In this document: in pieces, positions 39,085 through 49,279 of the stretch | Numbering within the stretch: the stretch's first letter is position 1 | How the letters are laid out: each line of letters opens with the position of its first letter | Assembly (NCBI RefSeq): GCF_010183535.1 | Contig: NC_071333.1 | Location: forward strand, 992,001-1,056,000 | DNA length: 64,000 nucleotides | Origin: Caenorhabditis remanei | Lineage: Eukaryota; Nematoda; Chromadorea; Rhabditida; Rhabditidae | Direction of reading: 5' to 3' | Translations under genes and position numbers: made by a program | Notes under the pieces: generated by a model | Seen by the model: only the letters and a program-made list of their open reading frames with translations | Databases searched by the model: none | What the model was told of the DNA's origin: nothing

Positions 39085-39192
39085 TTGTCATTGTAAAAAT
39101 TTGTCATTGTAAAAAAAATTGTCATTGGTTTTGTCATTGTAGAAAATTGTCATTATTTTTGTCATTGTAAAAAAGTGTAAATTGGTCATTAT
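39085..39192. repeat. GTCATTGTA-rich short repeat cluster
   Basis: Seven copies of TTGTCATT(GTA) separated by 12-23 bp of A/T-rich sequence, about 270 bp upstream of the receptor start codon. The core resembles the units of the 21-bp and 33-bp minisatellites in this window. Confidence 0.75.
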
Positions 39193-39457
39193 GGTAATTT
39201 CGGTATCGCTTATTTTTAAAATACCATTTTTAAATTTTGACCACTGTAAAAACATTTTGCAAGTGACTCCATTCTCTACCTTTCACACGCCCACAAATCT
39301 ACTCTAAAAAATTGAAATTTCCCAGAAACTTTTCCCACTTATTATCTTATTTTCTTGATTTTATTTCAATTATCTCCGCTCTTTACTCGTGACTTGAGAA
39401 CCTCCTACCATAATCATATAACTTCCCATTTCAGAATTATTGGAACGCTCCGGACAA

Positions 39458-41014
39458 ATGGGATCCGCCGTAAACGAGTCATGTGACAACTACGCGGAAA
39501 TTTTCAAAAAAATCAACTACTACTTTCGCGATGATCAAGTTATCAACGGGACGGAGTACTCCCAAAAAGAGGTGGGTGAATTTTAAAAACCCAGGAAATC
39601 TGTTTTTTTTACAAAAAGTTTCAAATTTTCAGTTCGGATACTTCATCACATTTGCATATATGTTGATCATTCTCTTCGGAGCAATAGGCAACTTTCTTAC
39701 GATCATCGTTGTTATTCTTAACCCAGCAATGCGGACGACTCGTAACTTTTTCATCCTGAATTTAGCGCTCTCTGACTTTTTTGTGAGTTGCCTGCAGTGA
39801 CAATTAAACCAATAAAAAATTTTCCAGGTCTGCATTGTAACAGCTCCAACCACGTTGTACACCGTATTATACATGTTCTGGCCGTTCAGCCGAACACTGT
39901 GCAAAATTGCCGGTTCACTCCAAGGGTTCAATGTGTTTCTCTCAACATTTTCAATAGCTTCAATTGCGGTGGATAGGTATTTTCCTAGAAGAAAAGAAAA
40001 AAAAAATTAATAGGTCGTCATTCCAGATATGTGCTCATTATTTTCCCCACTAAACGAGAGCGACAACAAAACCTTTCCTTCTGTTTTTTCATAATGATCT
40101 GGGTCATCTCACTTATATTGGCTGTTCCTCTTCTCCAGGCATCTGATTTAACACCGGTGTTTGTTGAGCCGCTTTGTGATCTCGCTCTTTATATCTGTCA
40201 TGAACAGAATGATATCTGGGAGAAGGTAAGTCCATCTAGGAAGCAATAAAAAACTGTTTTTCTTCAGATGATCATATCAAGAGCCACATATACTCTGGCC
40301 GTACTCATTACACAGTATGCGTTCCCATTGTTCTCACTGGTTTTTGCCTATTCTCGAATTGCACATCGCATGAAACTGAGATTCGCTAATAGGAATCAAA
40401 ATGTGACAACAAACACAAACACGAGTCAAAGACGAAGGTAATCTAAGATTCTGATTGTTTTGTATTTCACAATGAATTTCAGATCCGTGGTAGAACGCCA
40501 ACGCCGGACTCATCTCCTACTTGTATGCGTCGTTGCGGTATTTGCAGTTGCTTGGCTACCACTGAATGTTTTCCATATCGTAAGACTATAGAGTTCATCC
40601 ACATTATTATAATCTTTTGACCTTTTTTTAGTTCAACACATTTGAATTGGTGCAAAGTTTCTCGGTCACCACATTCAGTATATGCCACTGTCTGGCAATG
40701 TGCTCGGCGTGTCTGAACCCATTGATCTACGCATTTTTCAACCATAATTTTAGAATAGAATTCATTCATCTCTTCGATAGAGTTGGATTGAGGTATGCTA
40801 AATTATTTCATAGCAACAAAATAAATAAAATGCATGTTTCAGATCTCTACGAGTCGTGATTTTCGGCGAACAAGAATCAATGAAGAAAAGTATGCGCACT
40901 GAATGTAGAAATCGTGCTGGATGCAAAACGGTTACCACTGCAGAGCCAACCACATTCCAGAGAATGAATGAGAGTATGGTTTTGAGTGCTATGGAACAAG
41001 ACGAGCAACTGTGA
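39458..41014 (+). CDS. NPY/NPF-like neuropeptide GPCR (npr family)
   Basis: Exons 39458-39571, 39633-39782, 39828-39976, 40027-40225, 40268-40437, 40483-40579, 40632-40792, 40843-41014; 403 residues, phases consistent. N-glycosylation sites at N6 and N30. TM1 has GAIGN, TM2 LNLALSD. The TM3 region reads WPFSRTLCKIAGSLQGFNVF with DRY at 137-139, the arrangement of NPY/NPF-type receptors. TM6 has AWLPLNVFH and TM7 NPLIYAFFNHNFR. There is no Asp3.32, so it is not an amine receptor. Loop 3 is short. Nematode relatives (npr genes) are activated by FMRFamide-like peptides; I cannot say which member this is. The ATG at 39458 follows an acceptor at 39434, probably a trans-splice or 5' UTR junction. 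An AATAAA lies at 41152-41157. Confidence 0.9.
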
Positions 41015-42181
41015 TAAAATTATTTTTGAATGAATACGTTCATTTTTCCCTTTGTACACGTTATGTAAAACGAAAACTTGTAAATGTAAATGAAGCTTGT
41101 CAACAAATACATAATTGGTTTACTTTAGAAAGAAAAACGAATGAAAGAAGAAATAAAAGTGAGAAAAAGTAAATCATTAGTGGCATGAGACGTCGTAATT
41201 TGAGTGTGATGAAATAGAAGCGTCAAAAGGAAATTTCTGTTATTCCCAAGTTTTGAACTTAAAATTGTTAATATTGGAAGACGGCGTTGTTCTAAATTGA
41301 ACTCATTGTGTACTTTAGGTAATAACAGTAATATCCAAGCCAGACAACCTGATTTCTGCACCGTAAATATCTTTGTTTAGCCAAAACGTGAATCATAACG
41401 CGGAAGTAAAGAAAAATAACAATGTAGCTATAGAAAATCAAAACAGGAATTGTTGTCCTGTGACAGGACAGCATGTGTTTTGTTATGATACCAGCACTTT
41501 TATTGTTCGAAAAGAAAGGAAGTTTAGGAAATGTAATTGTTGTAAGGAATCCGGAAGTTTTATCTGGAAAATCCATCAGAAAAAAACGAACTGCTAAAAA
41601 TAACATGTGCAACACATGTAATCGAATCCAGAACAGCCAAGCAAAACATGTTCCCTTATGATACATGCACTTTGATTATTCGATTTTCCATCCTGTCTAC
41701 TACCTGCGAAGCTCATTTTCCATATGTGTTTACAGGGGTCTGACGTCTTGAAAAGAAATAGATTTGTATTCCTTTTCACGTGCTATTCTTGATCACTTAA
41801 CAGAAAAGAGAAGAAAACCCACACACACTCGAATGTGTGTTTTGTATTCTTTAGCAAGATTCAGCTGAAAGAGAGTCATTCAAAGATATTTCAAAAGTGA
41901 AGAAAACCCGGGGCCAAAAACAAACAGAAACCGACGCCCTCAAGAAATCTGATGACTACTTCTGGAAATGGAGGCGGCCTACGCATAATGGACCAAAAAT
42001 TGTGACAAAGAGGGAGGCTTTCTGGACAAAATAAAATTGAAAACCTTCGTTTTCTGGGCTAGAAAACGATCAGCTTTCAAGGGCTACGCTTGCTATAAGA
42101 TAGCTTATTGACACCACGCCTTCATAAGGCAAACGGACTTTTCAAAAAGCTCATATTTTTGATAACTGATTCATTCGGCAC
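41015..42181. other. Spacer between receptor and RFG-ending protein
   Basis: Contains the receptor 3' UTR (AATAAA at 41152) and the promoter region of the next gene, on the same strand. A minus-strand open frame (41292-41666) shows no domain and is not supported. Confidence 0.45.
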
Positions 42182-43644
42182 ATGACAATGCTGCTCTTTA
42201 TTTTTCTAGCTACTCGATTCATGATTACAGTTCAACAGAACATAGCAGGTACTGTCATTAAAAATGGATTGGGTTTCTCACCATAAGTAATTGTAGCTCT
42301 AGTATTGTTTTCCGGAAACATTTTGCTAGAAAGTTGAAAAGCTTATGGAGCAAACTTTTGAGAATACAAAAGTTTTAGAGAATTCCAACACAGAGATATT
42401 TGTTTTGTGTTCCCGCTGTTATTTGTATGTTATTCTGACAAAATCTTTCAAATAAAATTTGATTAAGCTAAAAATTAACATACAAGAGAATCTTAGAGGG
42501 GCGGAAGGTTGGAATCGGTGTGAATTGCTACCAGACATTAGGGACATCTTGATTAGGCATTTCTCAGATTTTATATAGTGCTAGTCACTTCCCGCTGAGA
42601 AAAACATTCTCAGAGTTTTACCACTGTAAAAGTCCGAGAATGTCCTCAAAAACCATTTCCAACTAGGGACCCCTGAGTTTCCTTATTAGATTACAAGAGA
42701 TATTATGCTTACAGTCACTGTTATATTGTACAGGCTATTTAATGGCGGTGTAGTTCTGTAGCAAGTTTGCAATGTGCAATCTTAGTGATGGTCTTGAACC
42801 CTCCAAATATTTTTATAGTGAATCATTGGAACAATGATATTTATAACTCCTTCATGAAGAAAGTTAAATACTCTGATCATTTTTAACCATTCATTTTATA
42901 TAGTAACTCCAGTCTATTTATTATTTCTAGTGGTCTAATGACGTAAATATTTTCGAACCAATTGAAACATTCGAAATGTCATGAAATGTGATACATACCT
43001 CCTATGCAGTTAACCAAACAAATATTCTATTTTTAGAATGTGTTCCAAGATGTGAACTGATAAAAATGGAGGCTAATGTTGTTCCAACACAATACAATCG
43101 ATGTGTCTGCGACCTGATTGTTGAAAATGGAGAACTTGAAAATCTCAGCAACCAGGAACTGAAGTGCACACCGAATTATAGGTCAGTTTTGAATGCCAAC
43201 CCAAATAATCTAATTTTTTAAGATCGCTGAAATTTCGGGACCGAGATACGGGAGCAGTTGTGTTACACAAAGCTGTGGTTGGCATCTGTAATGGTTTGAG
43301 TATGTTTTGTTTTTTTGATTATGAAAAATTTGGTACTTTTCAGATTCTCGAGAATACGTCAATCAATCACAATTTGATGTTGAAGAGCAAGAGTTCCGTC
43401 TGACAAGGTATTTATTTTATTCTAGATGATATTATATCTGAGGAGACAGATTCCACAACATGGCATCATGTGTAAAAACCAAAAATCCTTATGCATTTAT
43501 TCCAGGAACTTCCGTGTTGCATCCGCATCTTCAACATCCTCCGTTCAACCAGCTTATTCTCAAAAACACTCGTGGATTGATGGCTTCCGGAGCAACATAA
43601 TGCAGTTATACCGGAAACCAGATGGACATTTGCGTTTCGGTTAA
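42182..43644 (+). CDS. Small secreted Cys-containing protein ending in GHLRFG (possible RFamide precursor)
   Basis: Exons 42182-42248, 43037-43181, 43223-43293, 43344-43407, 43506-43644; 161 residues. Residues 1-22 form a signal peptide (LLFIFLATRFMITV core; a second Met at position 3). Six cysteines follow (24, 28, 45, 47, 66, 93) in a CX3C...CXC...C...C pattern, then a polar Ser/Gln-rich stretch without cysteine. The protein stops directly after RKPDGHLRFG: a dibasic site, then a short peptide with C-terminal Arg-Phe-Gly, the form that yields an amidated RFamide. An AATAAA is at 43706-43711. I recognise no family for the Cys-rich part. The RFG end may be chance; only one candidate peptide is present, and RK is a less common cleavage pair than KR. 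The first intron is long (788 bp). Confidence 0.8.
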
Positions 43645-43985
43645 TCCTTTGATCGTATTTATTATTGCAAAAAAAAGAAGCGGATGAGATGGATAATGTT
43701 GACAAAATAAAGTTTTTAAACATTTGAAATTAAAGATTAGAAATATTGGAAAACAATCAAATAAAAAAAAGGCGGAACCCGAGGTAGAACATCAAATCAG
43801 AGTTAGAATGAGAGAAAGTGTTTGAGGAATGAGAAAACGAAAAAAAAACAAATGAGCGGGAGGGGAGATGAGGAAATGAAATGCTCTTGGTATTGTTTCA
43901 ATGTTTGACCAAAAGCGTTTAGTTTGACAATCCTCAAACGTTTTTCGCCTAACTTTAAAGCAATACCCAAATTCCAAACAATGAT
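43645..43985. other. Convergent 3' region
   Basis: A 341-bp gap between tail-to-tail genes. It holds the poly(A) signal of the plus-strand gene (43706-43711). Nothing else is seen. Confidence 0.5.
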
Positions 43986-45628
43986 TTAAGAGTAGTAGGG
44001 AGTATAACGAATATCTTGGGATGATCTACACAATATGCATGAGAATAGGATAGCGAAGAGTTCGATGGCTAATAGCAAGAAGGCGACGACGACGATTGAC
44101 TCTCCCCAAGATTGAACCATATGTGAGATTCGGTCGAAGCAGTTGTCTGGATGCTGAAAACAATTGGGTATTCGAAAGAGTTTAGAGAATTTTTGTGTTA
44201 TAGCGGATTAGAACTGATAACCAGTTGGAAGTTGGTCGGTTACTCTCTATTACCGCGGCGATCGGAAAATCCATGAATTTCTTCCAAGTAACCATTAATA
44301 CCACGGTTTCCAACAAAAACAAATTCTCAGTATCGATGTTTATTGTAATCACTTACCGCAATCGGTTTCGGTCCACATAATCCATCATCAATGTACAAGT
44401 TTTGAGTCTGAGCAGTAGCTCCACAGCACTGAAGCACGTTTTGGATTGGCTTGATGTTCTTACGGAGATCTGGAGTAGCCGACGACTTTTCGAGAACCTG
44501 AATTTTACTCATTGATAGAACAGATAGAAATAATGAAGATTTTAAATCACAAACCTGTTGAATAGATGACACAAACTCTTCTCTGTTCGTCATAGCGAAT
44601 ACGGTAGCTCCAAGCTCAATGGCGGTGAGTATGACAATAATGAAGATGAACTGAAAAAATAATATTTGTTTTTTGATCTTACTATACGGAAACTCACCAA
44701 TCCAAGTAAAACTGGGCTTTCACATCCTGCTCCACAACATCCGAAGAATCCAACAATGAACAAGAGGGCTCCGACGGCGACGAGGATCCAGAGAGAGGCT
44801 TGATACTAAGAAATAGAAAAATAAAACATGATTTTAAATCTTGATTAAGCGCTTCAAAATTTAGTGTGGTGTGACCTTTGACCTAGTGATTTTAATCAGC
44901 TCTTGCTTTTTAAATGTAGCCTGGATCACTAAAACTTATCAGGTCGACATTAGAATCTAGAGCATTGTCGGGATTCTTATATTTGCAGTTGTAGAAAAAC
45001 AGTTCATATTACCCGGTTTTGGTCCGACCTGGTCCGGCCCGGAGCATTGCAAGTCTGATTTACTCTACAGTCTGATCACAACTCATCAGCGACTCTGTTG
45101 TTCTACTTTGCATGTCATTCTAAAATTTTAATCTTGGTTAGATGTAGACTGACGCCTCAGGAAATAAAAGAAATAATTGTATTATTGAAACTCTCATCTT
45201 CGAAAAATATCTTCATTTTTCACATATGAATAGTGTTTTTGTAAAAACACCTTCAATCTGTATAAAAACAGATTTCATCACCATGTGACCTAATACCCTT
45301 TTGCTATCCTTTTACCATTGTCTTTTTTCATCCCTTATAAATGTTTTCGCAGTTAGAATATGACCTCTTCTCGCTGTTGAAAGACAGATAGAATGTCTAT
45401 TATTGATTCTCTGAACAAAAAACCAAAAAAAAAACCAACCTCGGCAATTTCATTAACCAATTTCACATCAATTCCATCAACTTGACGAACGAAGTCAGCT
45501 AAGTGACTTCCGAAGTCTTTGTCCAAATTGGCCCACAACGAGAAACCACAAATCAATGCACCAAAAATGCAGATGAAGAAGTTGACAATGAAGAAGAGCA
45601 GCTTTATACAGGAGCCACCGCAAGCCAT
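43986..45628 (-). CDS. Tetraspanin
   Basis: Exons 45628-45440, 44805-44698, 44650-44555, 44497-44357, 44153-43986; 233 residues. Four membrane segments: about 8-32, 66-91, 96-119 and 197-220. The large extracellular loop contains the diagnostic CCG (155-157, LQCCGAT) and later cysteines at GLCGPK and DNCFDR, so four loop cysteines in all. Juxtamembrane cysteines suited to palmitoylation are present (MACGGSCIK at the N terminus, CCGAGC after TM2, CILC after TM4). The tail ends YTPYYS. The protein organises membrane microdomains at the plasma membrane or endosomes (family knowledge). A cluster of three TGATAA sites lies 140-180 bp upstream. I do not assign a tsp number. Confidence 0.92.
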
Positions 45629-45769
45629 GGTTGTCTGAAAAAAAGAATGAGCTTAATATAAAGTATAAAACAAGTATTCAAAAAAGTATAAACAAAGAAA
45701 AAAGTTATGTAGGTTTGGTTTCAGTTGGAAATCGAAAATTGAAAAACGGCGTGATGGTACTCTATACCA

Positions 45770-45808
45770 ACTGATAACAATGATAAAGAAACGTGAAAGA
45801 TGTGATAA
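45770..45808. promoter_or_regulatory. GATA-factor site cluster upstream of the tetraspanin
   Basis: ACTGATAA at 45770-45777, TGATAA at 45781-45786 and TGATAA at 45803-45808, all within 40 bp and about 140-180 bp upstream of the tetraspanin ATG. In nematodes TGATAA is the preferred site of intestinal GATA factors such as ELT-2. The sites are seen; the intestinal link is inference. Confidence 0.55.
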
Positions 45809-47041
45809 GAAACTAAACGTATTAATATTTCGATTAGACCAGAAGGTAACAATAAAATCAATATGTTGACGAGAAATGAAACGGAAAAAAAGAAAAAAAT
45901 ATGCCAAAAGCTGCCCAATAGTTCATTTTTTCATCACTAGCAGAAAAGAGAACAGGAAAAAGTGGAAATTTTCAAGGACTTTTTCGCGAAAACACAGGTG
46001 AGGTCATTGTTTGACCGCACAAATGTTGTGTTTAACATCCGAGAGGCTAGCAAATATAAACAGTGCCGAGGTTTTACCATAATCTTGTTAGCGCACGACT
46101 TCCATCTCAATTTTCTAACGTTTTCTCATCTAATTATTACAGCAAATTTTGGAAATTCAAGTGCTTGAACTTTTGGATTTGAAATTTTGGAAATTGAAAG
46201 AGAGTGTAGACTGCTAGAATTGAAAACATCGAAAAGTGAAATTTAAAGCAAACTTTTATGAAATCTCATTATTTTATAGAAACGTACCAAAATATGACTT
46301 TGTCAGGAAAACAATCATTAGTGTTTTCAAACTTTAGTCGGAAAACCTCATTCCTATTCTATGACCGTACCGGGAGCGGTGACCGAAGTCATAAAACTCG
46401 GACTTAAAACATATAGATCAAACTTTTTTGAAAACGTTTGTTTGTACACCTTTAGCTACTCATTGCTTGACACAAACTAGCGAAAACTTTCAAAATTTCA
46501 AATCAAGAGTAGGAACAGGTAGAAGTAATGAAGTGTCAGGTTGCGGGTGTCTGGCCAGTCGGCGGAATCAATAAAACGGTCCAGTTGGTATTAGTCATGG
46601 CCAATTGTCTCCTGTCCTCCATCCATCTGCTACATGCCGTTAGAGTGAAGGTAATTGCGAGGATGTGTCATCGATTTTTTTTTGGACGGGTACGTGTGTG
46701 TGGGTATGTACGTGCGCTGCGCACGCGCACGGCTACGCGTTCTATGAAAAGAAGGGTGAAAGTCGCTAATGGATGGGGTAGTGTGAGAAAGTGAGGATAT
46801 GTTGATACAATTGGATGCCACCGCTAGGAATGGAACTCTTGTTTGTGTTGAGGATAGAGGCGAGGAACAGGATGAATTGGCGTGGGATAAAAGAATATAG
46901 AAAAGGAGAACAGCGAAATTTGATATGGTGTCGAGGGGAAGTTAAAAAAATGACGGAATTTTAAATACTAGAATTTTGACACTTTTTGAGATGGAAAATA
47001 TGGGGCTTTCGTTACAAGGAGTTCTAAAAAGTCAGACTTGT

Positions 47042-47086
47042 CAAAGCCGAGCCTGGCTTGGCAAGACCCGGAAAGGCTCGGCTTTG
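47042..47086. repeat. Hairpin with perfect 12-bp arms
   Basis: CAAAGCCGAGCC (47042-47053) and its exact reverse complement (47075-47086) around a 21-nt loop, GC-rich within AT-rich DNA. Sequences with a similar CCCGG/GGCTC theme continue to about 47390 and occur near 45015-45050, which suggests a dispersed repeat. Confidence 0.75.
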
Positions 47087-48142
47087 AAAAATGAACCTAT
47101 TTTTTTACAAATTTTTTATTTGAAATTCTTTCAATTTTTTATTGAATATGTAAACTTTTTTGATGATTTTTCAGAATTTCTTCTCATTCTGAATAGTAGT
47201 CGAAATTTCTTTTTTCGCGAAAAAAGTTCAAAAATGTTCAAAAGTTTCGGAAAAGTTTGAATTTTGAACTTTGGCTGAAAATACCCGGCCCTTTGAGCCA
47301 GACATAAGGTTCGGGCATTGACAGATATAAAAAAAATTTGAATTCTGAATTTTGGCTCCAAGTACTTGGGACTTCAACCGGGGCTTTGATAAGTATGTAA
47401 AAATTAGATGATACCACAAGTTTGAAACATTTCCAACGTTTTTCTGATGTTTCACAAAACATGGCACAGGAAAGCTAACATTAATATTAATCCTCTATCT
47501 TGCTAACCTGCTCCGTTATAAGAAGAAGATTCGGGAATAAAAGTATAGAAGACGTTTCTAGATGTCAATTCTATTCAGTAAGGTAGTAGGGAAAGGCAAT
47601 TTTCTTTGAGAGGAAAACACTCTTGACAATGTTTTTCTTCTTTTTTTTCTTCTTCCCCAGACGGGCTCACTCCGAAAACACACCTTCAAGAATATGCTCA
47701 GAGTAGTAGTTTTTAGTTTCCGTCAGATATAAAAAATGGGGAAAAAAGAATTTGTGCGTTCGGGGAAAACAATTTTGAGAGAAAAATGGGGTGTTTTGGC
47801 AGGTTTGAAGGATGGGACCAGAATTCTGAAGTATTTATTATAGAGATGTACCACCGATAACGCCTACTTAATTGTCATAAATGAAAAATGAGGAGTTTGA
47901 ATGAAAACTCTTCTCGTGTCGTGTTAGCTAACCGATTTTCAGGTCTTTCAGGTGATTCTAATTATGGAATTTTAGGAGATTCTAATTATGGAATAATATT
48001 TTTCCATACATGGGAATTTATTAGTATTATTGATAAGTAGCTATTCCCAAAAATTGTTCTTATTCTCGTAGGATTTTTCAGAAAAAATAACAAAAAAAAG
48101 TTGGACAATTATTGAAAACGTCTTCTTTTCTAAACAAAAAAA

Positions 48143-48160
48143 GCACAAGTGCACTTGTGC
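48143..48160. promoter_or_regulatory. Perfect 18-bp palindrome with E-box halves
   Basis: GCACAAGTGCACTTGTGC is its own reverse complement and contains two E-box type halves (CAAGTG and CACTTG). It lies about 1.1 kb upstream of the AMP-ligase-like gene. Function unknown. Confidence 0.5.
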
Positions 48161-49279
48161 AAAAACGAGGAAGGGAGTGCCCCCATCGTCCCACAATTCC
48201 CTGAAGATCACTTTAAATTGGAATCTCTAAGGTGGAAGTAGAAAAGAAAAATCGGCGTACGCGCGCTTCTTCTATTGTCCCAATTTTTCAACGTCACGTC
48301 ACTCGTTGTATGAAAAATAAAATACAGAAAGAGAAAAATGAGATTAACAAACGATAAATGAACTGGTACGTAGACCAGCCAATTTTGAATATGATAGCTT
48401 CTGCAAAAACAGAAAAAAAACTAATGCCTGTAGTTGAAAAATGACGTTACATTCAAATTCTAAGCCAGAGTAATCTTCTTCTTGCATTTGGAGAAGGTCA
48501 GAAAGAAGCGAAGAAAAACAAATGTATGCACTGATTTGTATGCATGAACGAATTTTACGATTTTCAAATGTATAATAAAGTTCGCTTTTTTTTGTAGCAT
48601 GCTTCATCAGATTTCAAACCAAATCATGTGCTATTTATTTCAACTTCAAATTTTGAAGTGGAAGATTTGTATGTATACATACAGAAAAATTCTTACATAA
48701 AAATATAAATTTTGTAGGTAGCTGGGCGTGTGCGAGAGTGTGTCGGCAGATTGCTGCTCTGTCTCACTTATAAGTAGTGTTCTCTGTTTTGAAGAATATT
48801 GAATTTTTTTATACTTTAATATCACAGTCTTCCAAGGTTTCATTTATATTGACTCATTGTGATATTACTGAAATTGCGTTGCACAGACCGTTCTGGTCAC
48901 TGAAGGGTACTACACTGACCAAACACAATTTTCATTTCAACTTCATCACAGTCGCCGCTTTTGTAAAACAAAACCAAAAAAGGTCATATTTGTCTACTTC
49001 TCTACATAGACCCCAGTTCAACTTTTTTTTCAACAAAGTTCCTCAACATACTCTACTACAGATGAGTGATAAATCAATGTTACTTACTCTCTATTTCTAT
49101 CAGTGTGCTTTTCGTCAAGTGCGCCCTGAGAAATTGAGGGGGACGAAGAGACAGGGATTTTTGACTGCACTGACTGTTCTCATCTCTCAAGAGCCCGTCG
49201 ACAAATTTGCTCATCGGGCATGCTTTGCTCCTAGATACTTTTTCTTCTGTTTTTGCAGTTCTTTCTTCGATTCCCAAAT

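Larger units (their letters stand above)
28736..39434. other. Gene-poor region upstream of the neuropeptide receptor
   Basis: About 10.7 kb without a supported exon chain. The plus strand is T-rich, which gives many Phe/Leu/Ser-rich spurious frames. Contents: a 21-bp minisatellite (34219-34597), a (GT)n run near 32757-32774, a GTCATT cluster (39085-39192) and a locally GC-richer island (about 32930-33020). It probably contains regulatory DNA and 5' UTR exons for the receptor gene at 39458. Confidence 0.45.
45629..49258. other. Divergent intergenic region between tetraspanin and AMP-ligase-like gene
   Basis: About 3.6 kb between head-to-head genes, so it carries both promoters. It includes the GATA cluster (45770-45808), a CpG-rich palindromic patch (GTGCGCTGCGCAC near 46710-46722), a 12-bp-arm hairpin at 47042-47086, degenerate repeats at 47110-47470, and an 18-bp palindrome at 48143-48160. 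No exon is supported. Confidence 0.45.
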
